Positions 11,001 through 22,900 of a stretch of DNA of 64,000 bases are shown one piece after another. The translations under genes were made by a program, and so were the position numbers. The DNA is taken from NCBI GenBank assembly GCA_030704615.1, contig CM060731.1, positions 56,338,756 to 56,402,755 on the forward strand, in the 5' to 3' direction. The DNA comes from Takakia lepidozioides. Its lineage: Eukaryota; Streptophyta; Takakiopsida; Takakiales; Takakiaceae. Position 1 is the first letter of the stretch; every line of letters starts with the position of its first letter. The notes below the pieces were generated by a model. It saw nothing but the letters and a program-made list of their open reading frames with translations. It ran no database searches and had not been told where the DNA came from.

Positions 11001-13397
11001 CCACGCGTGTGGAGGAAAACCATCGGGCCTGGGATTGTGTGCAGTCCACTCTCTCTTCCAGCGAGATCTCTCACTCTTCATGAAATTCATTATGTAAGTA
11101 CGAACTGCGTTTGCCTTCAGAGGAAATGGTGCATACCGGAACTCAATTTGCATCTCCTTGACAATGAAATTTTATCTTATCCTCATTCTGGTGTTTAATT
11201 CCCCTGGCCCCAAAGTCAAGACAGCATATCACGTGGCCTTTTATCTTTGTTTGCCATTTCGACTTCCCCTTCGCAATGTCACCTATCTTAGTAGTAGTAT
11301 TTGTGTAGACAGGCTGACCTTCTGAGGCACTGCGCTTCCACTGCTCCTGCAAGTCCTTATCGTCTTTCCTTGCTTCCCGTCGAAGCTCTGCCCTCCGCGC
11401 CTTTGCTGCTGCCCCCTCCACCGCTGGCTGTACATCCTTTGCTGCTGCTTCGCCCTTGACGACGGCATCACCTACAGGTCCAGCACCCCATCCTCCCACA
11501 AGCCCCCAATTTGGGTGGGCAGCTTGCCCCATTGCACCACCATGTTGGCTCTGTTGTTGTTGGTAAGGAAACGGCAACACAGGAGGCTGGTTGTTGCTCC
11601 CAAAGTTGTGAAAGCCAGGCTGGTTTCCAAATTGCACCGGAGCACCCTGGAAAGGGGGCTGCTGTGAGGGTGGCAAGTTTGAGTATGGGTTCAAGTAACC
11701 CGGCATGGGGGGGGGGGGGGGGGGGTGCTGGTTGAAATTACCTGTCTATGGGCTTTGGGGACTCTGTATGTACTGACGTTGTTGGTTGTAATTGCCTCCT
11801 GATGCAGGCTGCTGGAAGGATGATGATGATACAGGGTACATCTGCCCGACAGTCCCATACAACCAGCCTTGGCCACCAGGAGAGATTGGGGCTGTAGGGA
11901 TGGTAGGGGTCTTTGAACTAGAGCCCTTCTGTCGTTTTGCACGATCCTACAAGATCACAAAGTCTGTGTTAGTAAAACTTATGTAGCTCAAAAGTATTAA
12001 GGGAATTGTTGTCATTCACTTCCTACATGCATATCGAACACTTCAAGGACTTGTAACTGTGGAGGTTAAAGGCTGACACAAAACTCCTTGAAGTCTGTGG
12101 GCGTGAAATGCCCATATGTCATAGGCTGAGACTTCTGTCGAACTTGGGGTTTCAGTGTCGCAATCTGCAACTCTAATCTTCCTTTCCTGCATTTCTCATC
12201 CTGAAGTAACATACATTTTGGCAATCACTACAAGACATAACCCTCGTCCCTCTCGTTCAGGACAACACTGACCAGGTAACCAAGAATTTGGGCATGAAAC
12301 AAATGAATGCAAATGATAAGGACATAAGAAACAGAGTGGGAGAGAGAGCAAAAACTAGCATCGGTTTTATCGTGGCATCTTGGTGGAAAACGCATTCACC
12401 CATTTCAGGGATGGGGGTTCTGCCTCTGCGCTTGATTCCTCCGGGTCGTCGGCCTCATCTGCTTGGAACAATCTATCCGCCTCACTATCGAAACTCTTCT
12501 CCGAATCATCAGACTCCACCACAGGACGTCGGTCGTTGCCTCCCATGGCACTCTCTTGCATCCAAGCACTTCGCCTCTGAAGAGCAAGGTCACGCGGCGG
12601 CCCAGCAGGGAGTTGGGGAAGGCCCAGCTTCTGCCTCACTCTACACAACACCTTCCGCAACGTCAGTCCCACACAACCTGCACGCTCCTCCTTAGAAAAC
12701 AAGGTGCCTGCAGCCTTTGGCCCTTCGCTACAAGGCGGGGGAATGTTTAAAAAAAAAACTAGGGCAACGCTGCTCCCCTCCACTAATACTTTGCCACATG
12801 TTAGTTTTATCCTAGTCATAGTAAAACTTTCAACTTCAATTTTACTGTAGATTCTACTTCGTACTTGCAGCTGAAGAGGCCCTGGCAGGACTGACGCCCC
12901 ATGAACGAAGACTCTTAAAAAACACAAAAGCAAGAGGAGAAAGCATAAAGATTTGACCTTCTTACGTTGAAGAAGAAGACTACCTGCATAAAGGAAGGCG
13001 AAGCGAAAGAATGTAATAAGGGTTTAAGGTGACAGAGATACTCCCGATTTGTGTCCTCGATAAGACCGAGCTCATTCATGCGCTCAACGTTTCGGATAAG
13101 ATTCCGCTTCCGCATGCGTTCATACTCAGTCAGGCCCTCCTCCTCCTGCGCGAGTGACGGGCCACCCTCCCCAACTGCATTGGAGTGTTTGTCCATTCTG
13201 CTACTGCTAATGAACTTTGTTGTGGTGGAGGGAGGCTTCATGTCAGTCAACGATAATGGTGGGGCGGATTGCCTAAGAAACCAGGTGAAGTGCTTGTTGC
13301 AAGCAGCGACCAAGCTCTCATTCGTCGTAAAGAGAAAAACACGAATGGGCGGGAAAGACGTAGGGCCGATACACATAGGCATTTCAGGACCTGGCAA
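8003..13397 (-). pseudogene. CACTA accessory (TNPA/Ptta-En-Spm-like) gene, multi-exon
   Basis: Several minus-strand frames separated by intron-like gaps build one gene. The first (about 13397-12990) holds YERMRKRNLIRNVERMNELG, a signature common near the start of plant CACTA accessory proteins. An acidic, serine-rich frame follows (12700-12370). Next is a proline/glutamine-rich part (11706-11205) and then IMNFMKSERSRWKREW with WKSLVGWWSSKEG and KKGSHVGRAG (11153-10860), typical of the Ptta/En/Spm domain. A low-complexity lysine/glycine part (9373-8770) follows. The end is YKVYLRNFKKEGLVVGWGK with LPDGYYSVQVENA (8268-8003), like the C-terminal domain of these proteins. The product would bind subterminal repeats and assist the TNP2 transposase. 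It is transcribed away from TNP2. Homopolymer runs (C near 9350, G near 11707) and unclear exon joints make me doubt it is intact. Confidence 0.6.
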
Positions 13398-13765
13398 CCT
13401 ACGAAGGTGGACGAGTCAAGTAGGTTTTCGTGGGTCTTAGCGGAGGTTTCCCGAAGTTTCCAGAGCAGGTAGCATTACTCCCTCCTTGTCTTCCTCCTGT
13501 TCTGCCCTCACAATTGATTGAGCTGGGACATTTGTTTCCAATTGGAGTGTCACATTACTACAGAGTTTGCCGATTTGGGCAGCGGTTCATAAGAAAATAC
13601 AGAGGTATGAAGGTTATGATAAAAGCATCATAGTGGCTCAGCTCCGTTTAGCTTGAAGACAAGTTCAAATGTATCTCCATTATCTGTAGGTGTGCAAAAA
13701 TTTATTTGCCTTCTTGTGTGTGGCTTTATGAGAGCAGTTGTTTTGTTGTCTTACAAGTGTGGTAT

Positions 13766-13856
13766 TGTGTTGTTCATGGTGGGCTCATACAGTCAAGTGG
13801 TGTTGCCTTGTATTGTGTTGTTGATGGTGGGCTCATATACTCAAGTGGGTGTGCCT
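13766..13856. repeat. Two-copy tandem repeat, about 45 bp
   Basis: Two adjacent units share TATTGTGTTGTT and ATGGTGGGCTCATA, followed by TCAAGTGG. They lie between the divergent accessory and transposase genes of the CACTA element. Confidence 0.7.
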
Positions 13857-13899
13857 GGGATGCCATGGGCGACAAGAACGATGATTGCTACATAGTCAA

Positions 13900-15400
13900 T
13901 GCTGCTATCTATGTGGGTTACTTGTTTTTGGCATCGTCGTAGTGACAATTGCATGGTGAGTTTTGTCTTCCCTGAGGCTGCCTAACCTTTCTTTTTCGTC
14001 CCTGTTTATCTCTTCTCTATCACCCTTGGTCTCTTGATTGTGAATAGTAGCTACAGTGGTGACTGAGTATTTATGTTACTGCAACGATTTGGATTAAACT
14101 CAACCACTTAACAGTGGTTTTCTGGATTAAGAATTTGTGGTATCAGGCAGGGGCTTGATGGGTTTGTTTTTTCAAATATGGCAGAATGTTGATAAGGACC
14201 TGACAACACCTTAAGGAAAATTCAGACAGACCTGCTTACTGGTATTTGTTTTCCGTTGCTTGCTACTATGGCAGTGTATTCATAAGGCTATGGAGTAATA
14301 ATCTTTTACCTGGTTCAAGCTATTGAAATTCCAAACAGATATTTCTTTGACCTGGTATAAGGTTCGTAATTGGTAAGCTTGTTTCTTCAAACATAGTAGA
14401 GACGTGTTGATAGGGATCTGGGACAACATTTTACCGCATGGTTTTGCCTGTTGGAAAATCAAATAGCTCTGTTTTTGTTTTGTTTCATCTAAAGTGGTTG
14501 TAAGCAGGTTCTGGAACAATACTTCCAGACCCACATTATGCTCCATGGAATGAGAATCATGTTTGAATGTGTGGTGATGAAATCTCTTTACAGCAAAACA
14601 AGGTTATTTCATGATGAATGCCTTACTTTTCCCACCCTCCCACCCAAACATTTCAAGTACCCTGAAATCTACAACGAAGAATCAAATCAGGTGTTGTGAA
14701 GGGAAGAAGATGTTAAATAGAACCTTTGTAAGGTTGCTTTGTCTTTTAATGACAATGACTTTGTAAAGTCTTGTCTTGACATGACAATGAGTAGGTTATT
14801 GTCTTTGGTCCATGACGTTTAATTCAGCAGTTGGGGATGGAGAGGGGTGCTCTCGAGAATCATGCATACTTGATGCTGCTCATATTGCAGTAAATCCATT
14901 GAGGTTGTTATCCCCAGGTGATTATCCTCAACAATCCTTGTTTTTATTACTGCAGCCTTTACATTCTCTTGTGTTTGGCCTTTACCACGACAATTGCTAT
15001 GAGATAGCTGGCAGGGAAAGCTGATAATGTCAGCTGATAGCTGATAGCTGTGACCTGATAGCTGATAGTTCACGCCTTGGGTGGGTTGTCAGGTGGAGTA
15101 GGCAGCAGTAGTGGCTGACGCACTCACAAGCAGCCAGTGCTTCTTTGACATAGGTGACCCTGCTTCATCCTCTTGTCACATTGCTCCTTACATTTGAATG
15201 TATAATTATGATGTAGCAGATATGAGTACATATGAGCAGATTCTCATATGTTACAGATTGCTACGACTGATGTGTTGCCATGAAACATCTATGGCGCGGG
15301 GGGTTTTATACATTAGCTGCCAGGTTGCTGCTGCATCAACCAAAGGGATGTCAGTTCACAACCCTAATTATTTCACCTATAAATTGGGCCTCGGCTTTAT
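13900..15400. other. Spacer between the divergent CACTA genes
   Basis: I find no coding sequence. A short satellite-like stretch of repeated AGCTGATAG occurs around 15020-15070. This interval is the place where promoters for the two divergent transposon genes would be expected, but I cannot point to a specific element. Confidence 0.4.
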
Positions 15401-15441
15401 TGTAACGTATGGTGGTGGATGATGTTATGGTAGGCCCAAAT

Positions 15442-16900
15442 TATGGCAGGACAAGCACCAAGGAGGGAAAGCATTTCTGACCCTAGGAAGATACGCAAGC
15501 GAGATGAAAAGTTGTGGCAACGAGAGGAGCGTCGTGCCAATGTGTTGGGACGCAGAAAGTTTGTTGTCCGTGCAGAGTTTGCCATGGGGGGGTTAAGAGA
15601 TTGAGGTGGGTGGTCCAAAGACAGCTTGCAGTTGAAGGTAGGGGCCCCAGACTAAGGGTAAAGCACCCAAGTGATGAAGGGGACTCTTCAGATGAAGACT
15701 GGAATGCTGCCTACTTTGGGCAGCATTGCAAGACCCCACAACTGGATAATCATGATGCTATCACTCATAATTCCTGGCCCTAACAGCGTAGTGAATGAGA
15801 ACATTGACGTATACCTGCAACCTTTACTTGAGGAGTTGTTGGAATTGTGGGAAGGGGTGCCTTGTGTGGATGCAACTATGGCGGGGCTCGGTAACATGCA
15901 TTTCCGGATGAGGGCAGTACTAATGTGGACAATCCAAGATTTTCCAGCATATGGGCTGATTTGAGGATGTTCAACAAAGGGCTACAAAGCCTGCCCCCCT
16001 TGTGGGCCTGATCTGGACTCAAGGCACTCTGGGCACTTGAAAAAGCACGTTTACCTTGGCCACCGGCGGTACACTAAGCGCCATCATCCCTACAGAAGGG
16101 CTGCAACTGCCTTTGATGGCACTATAGAGAGGCGCGACCCCTCTCCTTCTGTAACTCCAGCTGAAATCTTGGAGAGAGCCCTTGAGACACATAATTATAT
16201 GGAGAACACAGGTCGAAGCTACGACGATAAGCGTTGCCCTGCCAAGCGCCATGGTGTGAAGAGGAGATCTTGTTTGTGGGACCTCCCGTACTGGAAGGTG
16301 AGCAATGAACCAGCCTTGCCTCCCAGGTGGATGGGATTTTTGGTGTTGTGTGTTGTGTCTTCATTTATTAGAGTTCTCACATTAGGTTGATCATTGTGCT
16401 TCTTCTGAACGCAGGACTTGCCTATTCGTCATACACTTGACATTATGCACTGTGAGAAAAACCTCATAGAAAACGTCATGAAGACAATTTTTGGAGAGAA
16501 AGACACCTTAGGGGTGCGGAAAGACATGGAGGCAATGCAGATCCAACAACACCTATGGCCTGTTCAAGAGCCTGGAAGACAGCCTGGGCAAACCAGGGAG
16601 GTATTGCCTGATGCCCCCTATGTTTTCAGTTCAGATGAGATGTCTGCCTTTCTACGGGGATTGGGGACATTGAAAGTACCTACAAGCTATGCGGGGGCCT
16701 TCAAAAAGCACGTCACTGGAAACAAGTTAGGGTCCATGAAGTCCCATGACTACCATGTCATGATGCAACAAATTTTTCCAGTGGTCAGTCGCAATCTCCT
16801 AAAACCTGGTGTGAGGAAAGCAGTCATGTCTCTTAGCCGCGTGTTCGGAGAGATTTGTGCAAAGGTCTGGGACCCTTCCCGCATCAACAAGCTGAGGGAT
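15442..16900 (+). pseudogene. TNP2-type CACTA transposase, 5' part
   Basis: The frame opens at ATG 15442 (MAGQAPRRESISDPRKIRKR). A frameshift near 15550-15590 is needed to reach VCCPCRVCHGGVKRL, the cysteine-rich N-terminal motif of CACTA transposases. NIDVYLQPLLEELLELWEG and IQDFPAYGLI follow. A TGA then stands where a serine is usual, before GCSTKGYKACPPCGP with its CxxC. After CLWDLPYWK an intron (GTGAGC at about 16300 to ...CGCAG at about 16413) leads to LPIRHTLDIMHCEKNLIENV, the hallmark of the Transposase_21 family. The reading ends at AKVWDPSRINKLRD at position 16900, where antisense PPR sequence begins. The missing 3' half lies at 28660-27604 on the other strand. Besides the inversion, the stop and frameshift mean this copy is dead. 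Confidence 0.85.
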
Positions 16901-19900
16901 CGCCCCGCAAGGCCAAGAAGGTCCACCATGCATCCCAAGTGCTCCACTATAGGAATGAGGCCATGATCTTGACTCAGGGAATCAAAGTAATGTCTGCCCT
17001 CATCCACTAGGCCAATATGGCTGCATGCAGAGAGAACACATGTGAAGGTGAAACTGAACTGTCCGGCTTCCAGCCTTTGTTTTGATGACACCACATTTCG
17101 TTCAGCCATATTGTCAAACACCCCCTTTGCATACTTCATGCTCCCGCACTTGGCATACATGTCTACGAGGGCAGTGTCCAAGATGACGTTTGGCACAATT
17201 CCAGCTTTCATGATGTCAGCATGGATGTCTTTACCCTTTTCCAGGGCTGTTGGGCTGGCACACACTCTGCAAACACACACAAATGTGACCTGGTTCGGCA
17301 TCACCCCTTCCTGCATCATTAGCTCATAGGTCTCGAAAGCCTCGATCCAACATCCCCCCTGGGCATATCCTGCAATGAGTGCATTCCATTACGCCACATT
17401 TCGTTCAGGCATTTTGTCAAACACTCCCTTTGCATCCACAATGCTCCTACATTTGCCATACATGTCCACAAGAGCAGCCCAGAATCACATCTGGCAAGAT
17501 TCCAGCTTTCATGATGGCGACATGGACCTCTTTGCCCTTTTCCAGAGCTGCCATGCTGGCACACGCAGACAAACACAACTTGATCAGGCTTTGCCCCCAC
17601 CCGCAACATTTGCTCATAGGTTTTCAAAGCATCCATCCCACACCCATGCTGGGCATACCCTGCGATCATTGCACCCCATGATACAACATCTCTTTCAGGC
17701 ATATGGTCAAACACTCCCTTTGCATCCTTGATGCTCCCACATTTGGCATACATGTCCACGAGGGCAATGTCCAGAATTTGGTACAATTCCAGCTTTCATG
17801 ATGTCACCATGGACCTCCTTGCCCTTGTCCAGGGCTGACAGGCTGGCACGCGCCTTGAGAACGCAAACAAACATGACCTGGTCAGGTGTTATCCCTTCCT
17901 GTATCATTTCGTCATAGATCTGAAAGGCATTTCTACCACATCGCTGCTTGGTATATCCTGCGATCATTGTAGTCCATGAAAACATATTTCACTCGGGCAT
18001 TTTGTCAAACAGTCTGTGTGCATCCAGGATGCTCCCACACTTGACATACATGTTGAGAAGGGTGTTGTGTAGAAACACATTTGGCTTAAATCCACTTTGG
18101 ATAATGTGGGCGTGCACCTGCTTTCCCACTGCTAGGCCTTTCATCTTCATGCACTTATGCAGAAGATAGACGTAAGTATCAGAGTCTGCCGAGACGCCTT
18201 CTTGGTTAAAAATGTGCAGAGCCTCTGTCATTTGTCCTGCCTTACATAATGTCCTCACCTGCCCACAAGTGCCTAAAAAGATCTTGTGGCTTCCCTCTCC
18301 TGGTCGTCTATCAGAGGCAGTGGTCATGGTCAAGGTGCTTGATTCTATCAACTGCGATGCTGCTGCTTCCAGTTGGCCAGCAACCCAAGCAGGCTTTGTG
18401 TCAATAATAATCCACAGTACCTCATTGATAGTTTTGTGCTTGAGATCCCATTCTTTTGGATGGATCTGCACCCATACTCCATCCCTGACTCCTTCAGCTG
18501 TGATGTATAGATCCTCCCACTTGCTGCGCCTGACATTGACTACCTGAAGTTTACCTAGCAAGCCACTTATCCTGCGCCAGTTCCTATGCTGAAGTGCTGA
18601 TAAGACTTAAAAGCACGTATTATACAGAATATTATATAGCGAATCTAGAATTAGGGTTAGGTTAATTAGAGTGAGCATGACAGTAATAGGATAACAACTT
18701 GCAAGAAACAATTTTTGATGGCTTCTATTGTAGATAGCAGGCATTGACCTTTTTGCAAGGATTGTCCCACCGTTGACAGGAGTTTGACAAATATTGCTTC
18801 TCCTCATCTCTATTTTTAGTTTTAGGATATTTGCCTGCAACCCAGTGTCACCGCAGCAACATGTCAACAATGTGAGACCCACCACAGATCTACTGGGCAA
18901 GCTAAACTTACAAAACCCATGATGGAAACTAGGAACGAAGCCTGATAGGAGGACAAAGCAATCCTAATTGTGTAGAAGAAGATGCCCTTGCCTGATTGTA
19001 TTTGACCTTGTGTCAGTGCAGCAGCTGGTTTTCTTCCTTTCACCCATGAGGGATTTAACCAACCCTCAATCCAAAGGACCTCTTTGACACACTGCTTAGA
19101 TCTGTAATCTGGTGATCTTGGATTGGTCTGTGAAAACCACCAGGGTGCAGCTGAGCAGCCATGTTCTTAAATACAACCTCCTGAAAAACACTAGGAAAAA
19201 CCCTTGGGCCATGCACTTTCATTTTTAGGAAGAACATATTTATCCAAATAGTAAGATGAATTTTCACAGAAAAGACAACTCCTTCACATCATACATGAAG
19301 AAAGGCGCAACTTGCAACCGCGGATGTCCCACCATTGCAGAGGATTTCCAAAGAACTCTTTTCAGCGCAGCCCATGCTCCAGGGTTGACCTTTGTGACAG
19401 AAACTCCAAGGGCATCAAAACATTGGCAGGTTCATTTATGGTGGAGTGGATTCCACGACATTCATAAAAATCACTATGGGCTCTCTGAAGCAACAACATG
19501 AGGAACACAGGCATGTCCAAATTGAACATGAAGCAAACTTGTGCATGACACGCTGCCCCTCTCATTGGGAGTCATACTCACTTTCGTCTTCAAGCTTCAA
19601 ACCATCCAAACTAGAATTAGGACCACACTCTGCTACTCTCGCACCATCACCAGATTGTTCTCGACCTTGTGTGGTGACGATTGGCTTTCCTTTCATCCAA
19701 GAGGGACTGAACCAACCCTCAATCCAAAGGCCCTCTTGAGGGCACTGCATATGTCTGTAGTCTGGAGATTTTGCATTCGTCTGTCAAAACCACCGGGCAC
19801 AGCTGAGCAGCCAGAGTTCTGACCACTGCTTCCTAAGACCAAGCTGCAACCAAGTACCTTGCAAACTCCAGGAAAAAACTTGGGCATCTAATTCCTTGCC

Positions 19901-20552
19901 CTTCTCACGAAGAACAGCCTACGCTACTGCCTACAAGAGCGGCTTTTGCAGAACCGACAAAGATTCTAACAATTAGGGGTACAGGACCTAGCCCACAATA
20001 TTATTTCATAGCAGAGTCCATAAAACCCCCTCCTTCACAGACCCTGCAATTTCTATACGAAGAGAGCTCACCTTCTCGATGCTGTAGTCCCACCACTGAG
20101 AAGGATCTTTAAAAAACTCCTCCCAGCACTGTTCCATGCTCCAGCGTTGACCTACGTTCCAGATATACCAAAATTTCAAGAGGGCAATGTTGTCGATTGT
20201 ACCTCTTGTATGACCATCCTGCTGACCAAATTACTGCCCATGCCTGGTTCCTATGGCGCATACAACACAGCGACTACAAGGGAAAAACACAGAATGAAAA
20301 AGTGTTTTCGTGCTTTTACCTTTCATTGGCATAAGTGAAAGCTTGGGAGGCGCCACGGACACCATTTGAAAGGGACTCGGTCCTTGGCGTATTGCCAAAA
20401 AGGATGCCGCTTTCAGCTCCACATCCCAGCCCCTTAATCGGCTGCATCTTGCAGGAACCAAAAAAGCAGAGAGGGCGTTGTCCATACGCGGGCTCTGAAG
20501 AACGTCGGCCATCCCCACCAGTGCACAGCAGATACTTTTTGCTACAACCCAC
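16901..20552 (-). pseudogene. PDF-PPR(-DYW) gene, 5' part, cut by an inversion
   Basis: Read on the minus strand, a possible first exon (20552-20316) is followed by three PDF modules, each split over two exon-like pieces. Module 1 has EEFFKDPSQWWDYSIEKV at about 20150 and SPDYRHMQCPQEGLWIEGW near 19760. Module 2 has FGNPLQWWDIRGCK near 19340 and SPDYRSKQCVKEVLWIEGW near 19100. Module 3 has a worn RWDNPCKKVN near 18750 and EWDLKHKTINEVLWI near 18440. PPR units follow from about 18330, for example TLLNMYVKCGSILDAHRLF. A TGA stands after KMPE (near 17987) where CGA/Arg is usual, and 1-base shifts occur near 17775 and 17560. Reading ends at HLGCMVDLLGLAGR at 16901, and the natural continuation is at 28661 (+). 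PPR proteins act in organelle RNA processing. PDF motifs are known from OSB proteins that bind single-stranded DNA. This copy is a pseudogene. Confidence 0.75.
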
Positions 20553-20653
20553 CCCGTTAAGAGCTTCGATGGCTTATACTGCCGTTTTAGTGGAGGAGTT
20601 CTTGGCGCAATCTAGCCAGGAGGAAGTTCAACAGCCTGCGGCCGACTCTGCAT

Positions 20654-20682
20654 CCTGAATCGGCAAGGTCTGCCGATTCAGG
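20654..20682. other. Perfect 12-bp hairpin
   Basis: CCTGAATCGGCA (20654-20665) and TGCCGATTCAGG (20671-20682) are exact reverse complements around a 5-base loop. It lies about 100 bases upstream of the putative first exon of the PPR gene. Its role is unknown. Confidence 0.6.
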
Positions 20683-20699
20683 AGACCGAATCGGCTGTT

Positions 20700-21840
20700 C
20701 AGGCTGCCATGGCACCTCGTAACAGCAGGGAACGAGGATGGCAGACTATCAACGCAGGCTCAGGTAATGTCATGTCCAGTGTTGTGAGTTGTGACTCCCC
20801 GGGTACACAATACCAAAAGATTCCCACCCTAGGCCAAGATTCCAAAAACCACAGAAGATTCTCACATAGCACTAGAAAATGATTCTCTTACTCCCAATCC
20901 AAAATGGTTTAGATCATAGGATGCAATTTATGGCACCAAGCCCAAATACGTATATCACATCTCCAAAAGAATGTATAATTATGCTAAATACACGTATCTC
21001 CATCCCATGTGCCAGCTCTACTACACGTTGGACCTAAGGTCATTTGGCTTAGGGTATTTGCAGGACATTTGGCTCACGGTCACTTGGCTTGTGTTGCTGG
21101 AACAATTGGCTTAGGGTTACATGACAATTGACTTATTAGTGTTGCTGGCACAATTGGCTCAAGGTTGCCAAAAATCTGGCTTAAGAACCAATAAATTCCT
21201 TTCTGAAGCCCTGGCTACCACAGAATACTAGAACCTTGCAATGCCACACTTCTAGCTCATTTGAACACACTCACTACATAATAATATTGTTCAGTTTTCC
21301 ATGGGGGATTTGGCCCCTACAAAACCTGACAAAACCATGAGTGGATATTCATGTTAGTAAGCCTTATCACCTCTCTATAGAGATCCCTTGGGGATTCTCC
21401 TTTATTTGAATGACCCCGTATTTGAAGAAGACCACTCGAATCTCCTAATAAAGCTCCTCAATCCAATGAAAGAAGCTTCCAAAGTTAAATTACAGATAGA
21501 GAGCAAAATTTGCTAAATGAAAACTTAGTCATGTTCTGTTCCACCCAGTGTCAAGAAAGCAGCAACGAAAAAAATATATGACTATTTTTGCTACATGACC
21601 TTGGTGCTCTCGTTCCACAAGAATATTTACAGACAAGCTCCATAGGGCAACAATCAAGGACTAAAATGATTCATGTGATGGAAGATGTAACATAAGCATT
21701 CTTGCATTAAGCAAATGTTTGTAGCTTCCCCATGAATTAATAGATAGAGATAAAGAAGTCAGGTAGCTCAGATTAATGATACTCTAAATATGCAAGTTGT
21801 AAGGTTGGTGATGCAGCAGAGTGATAACAATTGAGCCTCA
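20700..21840. other. Non-coding stretch with degenerate repeats
   Basis: No gene is visible. Between about 21040 and 21180 the phrases ATTTGGCTTAGGGT, GTGTTGCTGGAACAATTGGCT and close variants recur, a degenerate short tandem array. The rest is AT-rich and featureless to me. Confidence 0.4.
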
Positions 21841-22172
21841 CTTGAGGTCATCCAAGATGTCATCCCCCATGTCATAGACTGGAAACAAGTTCAGGGTTTT
21901 TGCCTAACTTCATTTCCATCAGACAATCTCATGGCATCAGGCATGGTTGGACACTACAGCCTCTAAGTCAGATTTATCCAGCAGGGTGAAGATTTGCGGT
22001 TCCAGGTCCAAGTCCTTGAGAATCTCTTCTACTGTCTTCTGCCAGGACTTAGTCTGTTTGACAGGGCGGTGGGCGGTCCTGTTTCCAAGATATAGAGTCG
22101 ATTAACTTAGGATATCTGGTGTTGGACATATGCTGCAGCTTACCCCACCATCTGACCTTAAACTCATCTCGT
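21841..22172 (-). mobile_element. LINE fragment
   Basis: The minus strand matches the LINE protein region at about 48520-48850, including the stretches for ATAGAGTCGATTAACTT and GATTTATCCAGCAGGGT. It starts at the equivalent of the SSQRDEFKVRWWG segment and stops after the DDLK codons. Both ends are abrupt, so it is an internal scrap, related to the fragment at 6690-6885. Confidence 0.8.
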
Positions 22173-22179
22173 CGGGAGC

Positions 22180-22900
22180 TTAAAAGAGAAGGAGAGAGGG
22201 ACAGAGGAGGGACAGAGAGAGGGAGTGAGAGGGAGTGAGAGGGAGAGATCGGGAAACAAAAAAACAAAAAATAAAAATGGGGGAGGGAGTGACTAAGCAG
22301 CTGTTGCCCAGCAGCTGCAGCTGCTCAGTCACCGCCCCCCCCCCCCCCCCCCCAACCTTCTTTTTTTCTTTGTTGCCCCCTCTCTCCCTTTGTCTCCCTC
22401 TCTCCTGGGAACTGGCCGGTTTTATCAGTATTGATTTCATGTTTTTTCATCCATACCGGATGAAGATTTGACAGCATTTCATCCATCCTCTTGTGGTTTT
22501 TCATCCATACCGGATGAGCCACCAGGGTGGAAACTGAATTACCTCTAGGATGAATTTTGGATTTTTTTTCATTCCTCTTTTATTGACTTTCATCCATACC
22601 GGATGAGTCACCAAAGAATGAAAAATTACCTCTATGAGGGTTGCCACCATCATCCTATTTTCCATCCATACCGGATGAAAAACTGCCAGGATATTAATTT
22701 TTCACTTTTCTTTTATTGAATCTTTGTATCTATTCCAGGTGAAGAACTGAGGGGTGATGAACTACCTATGTGGAGGTAAACCGTTGCCATGGATGTCATT
22801 TCATGTTTTTCATCCTGATGGATGATTTTTTATGGATGAGCTCATGGATGATTTTTTACTGTCATCTGGACCGGATGACATGTACAACTGTTTTTGGCCT
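22180..22900. repeat. Palindrome-rich repeat, copy A
   Basis: After a purine-rich GAGAGGGA tract comes an imperfect palindrome around AGTGACTAAGCAGCTG...CAGCTGCTCAGTCAC (about 22287-22333), a run of 20 or so C and a pyrimidine-rich tract. Four copies of CATCCATACCGGATG follow (22448-22462, 22502-22516, 22591-22605, 22663-22677), each an inverted repeat with arms CATCC/GGATG, most preceded by a T tract. Diverged copies follow to about 22870. The same series of blocks returns at 24840-25378. No coding sequence is evident. Confidence 0.75.

Noticed and set aside
12225-12250. CACTACAAGACATAACC as a further CACTA terminus
   Set aside because: It lies within the accessory gene of the larger CACTA element, between likely exons, and has no subterminal repeats or partner end.
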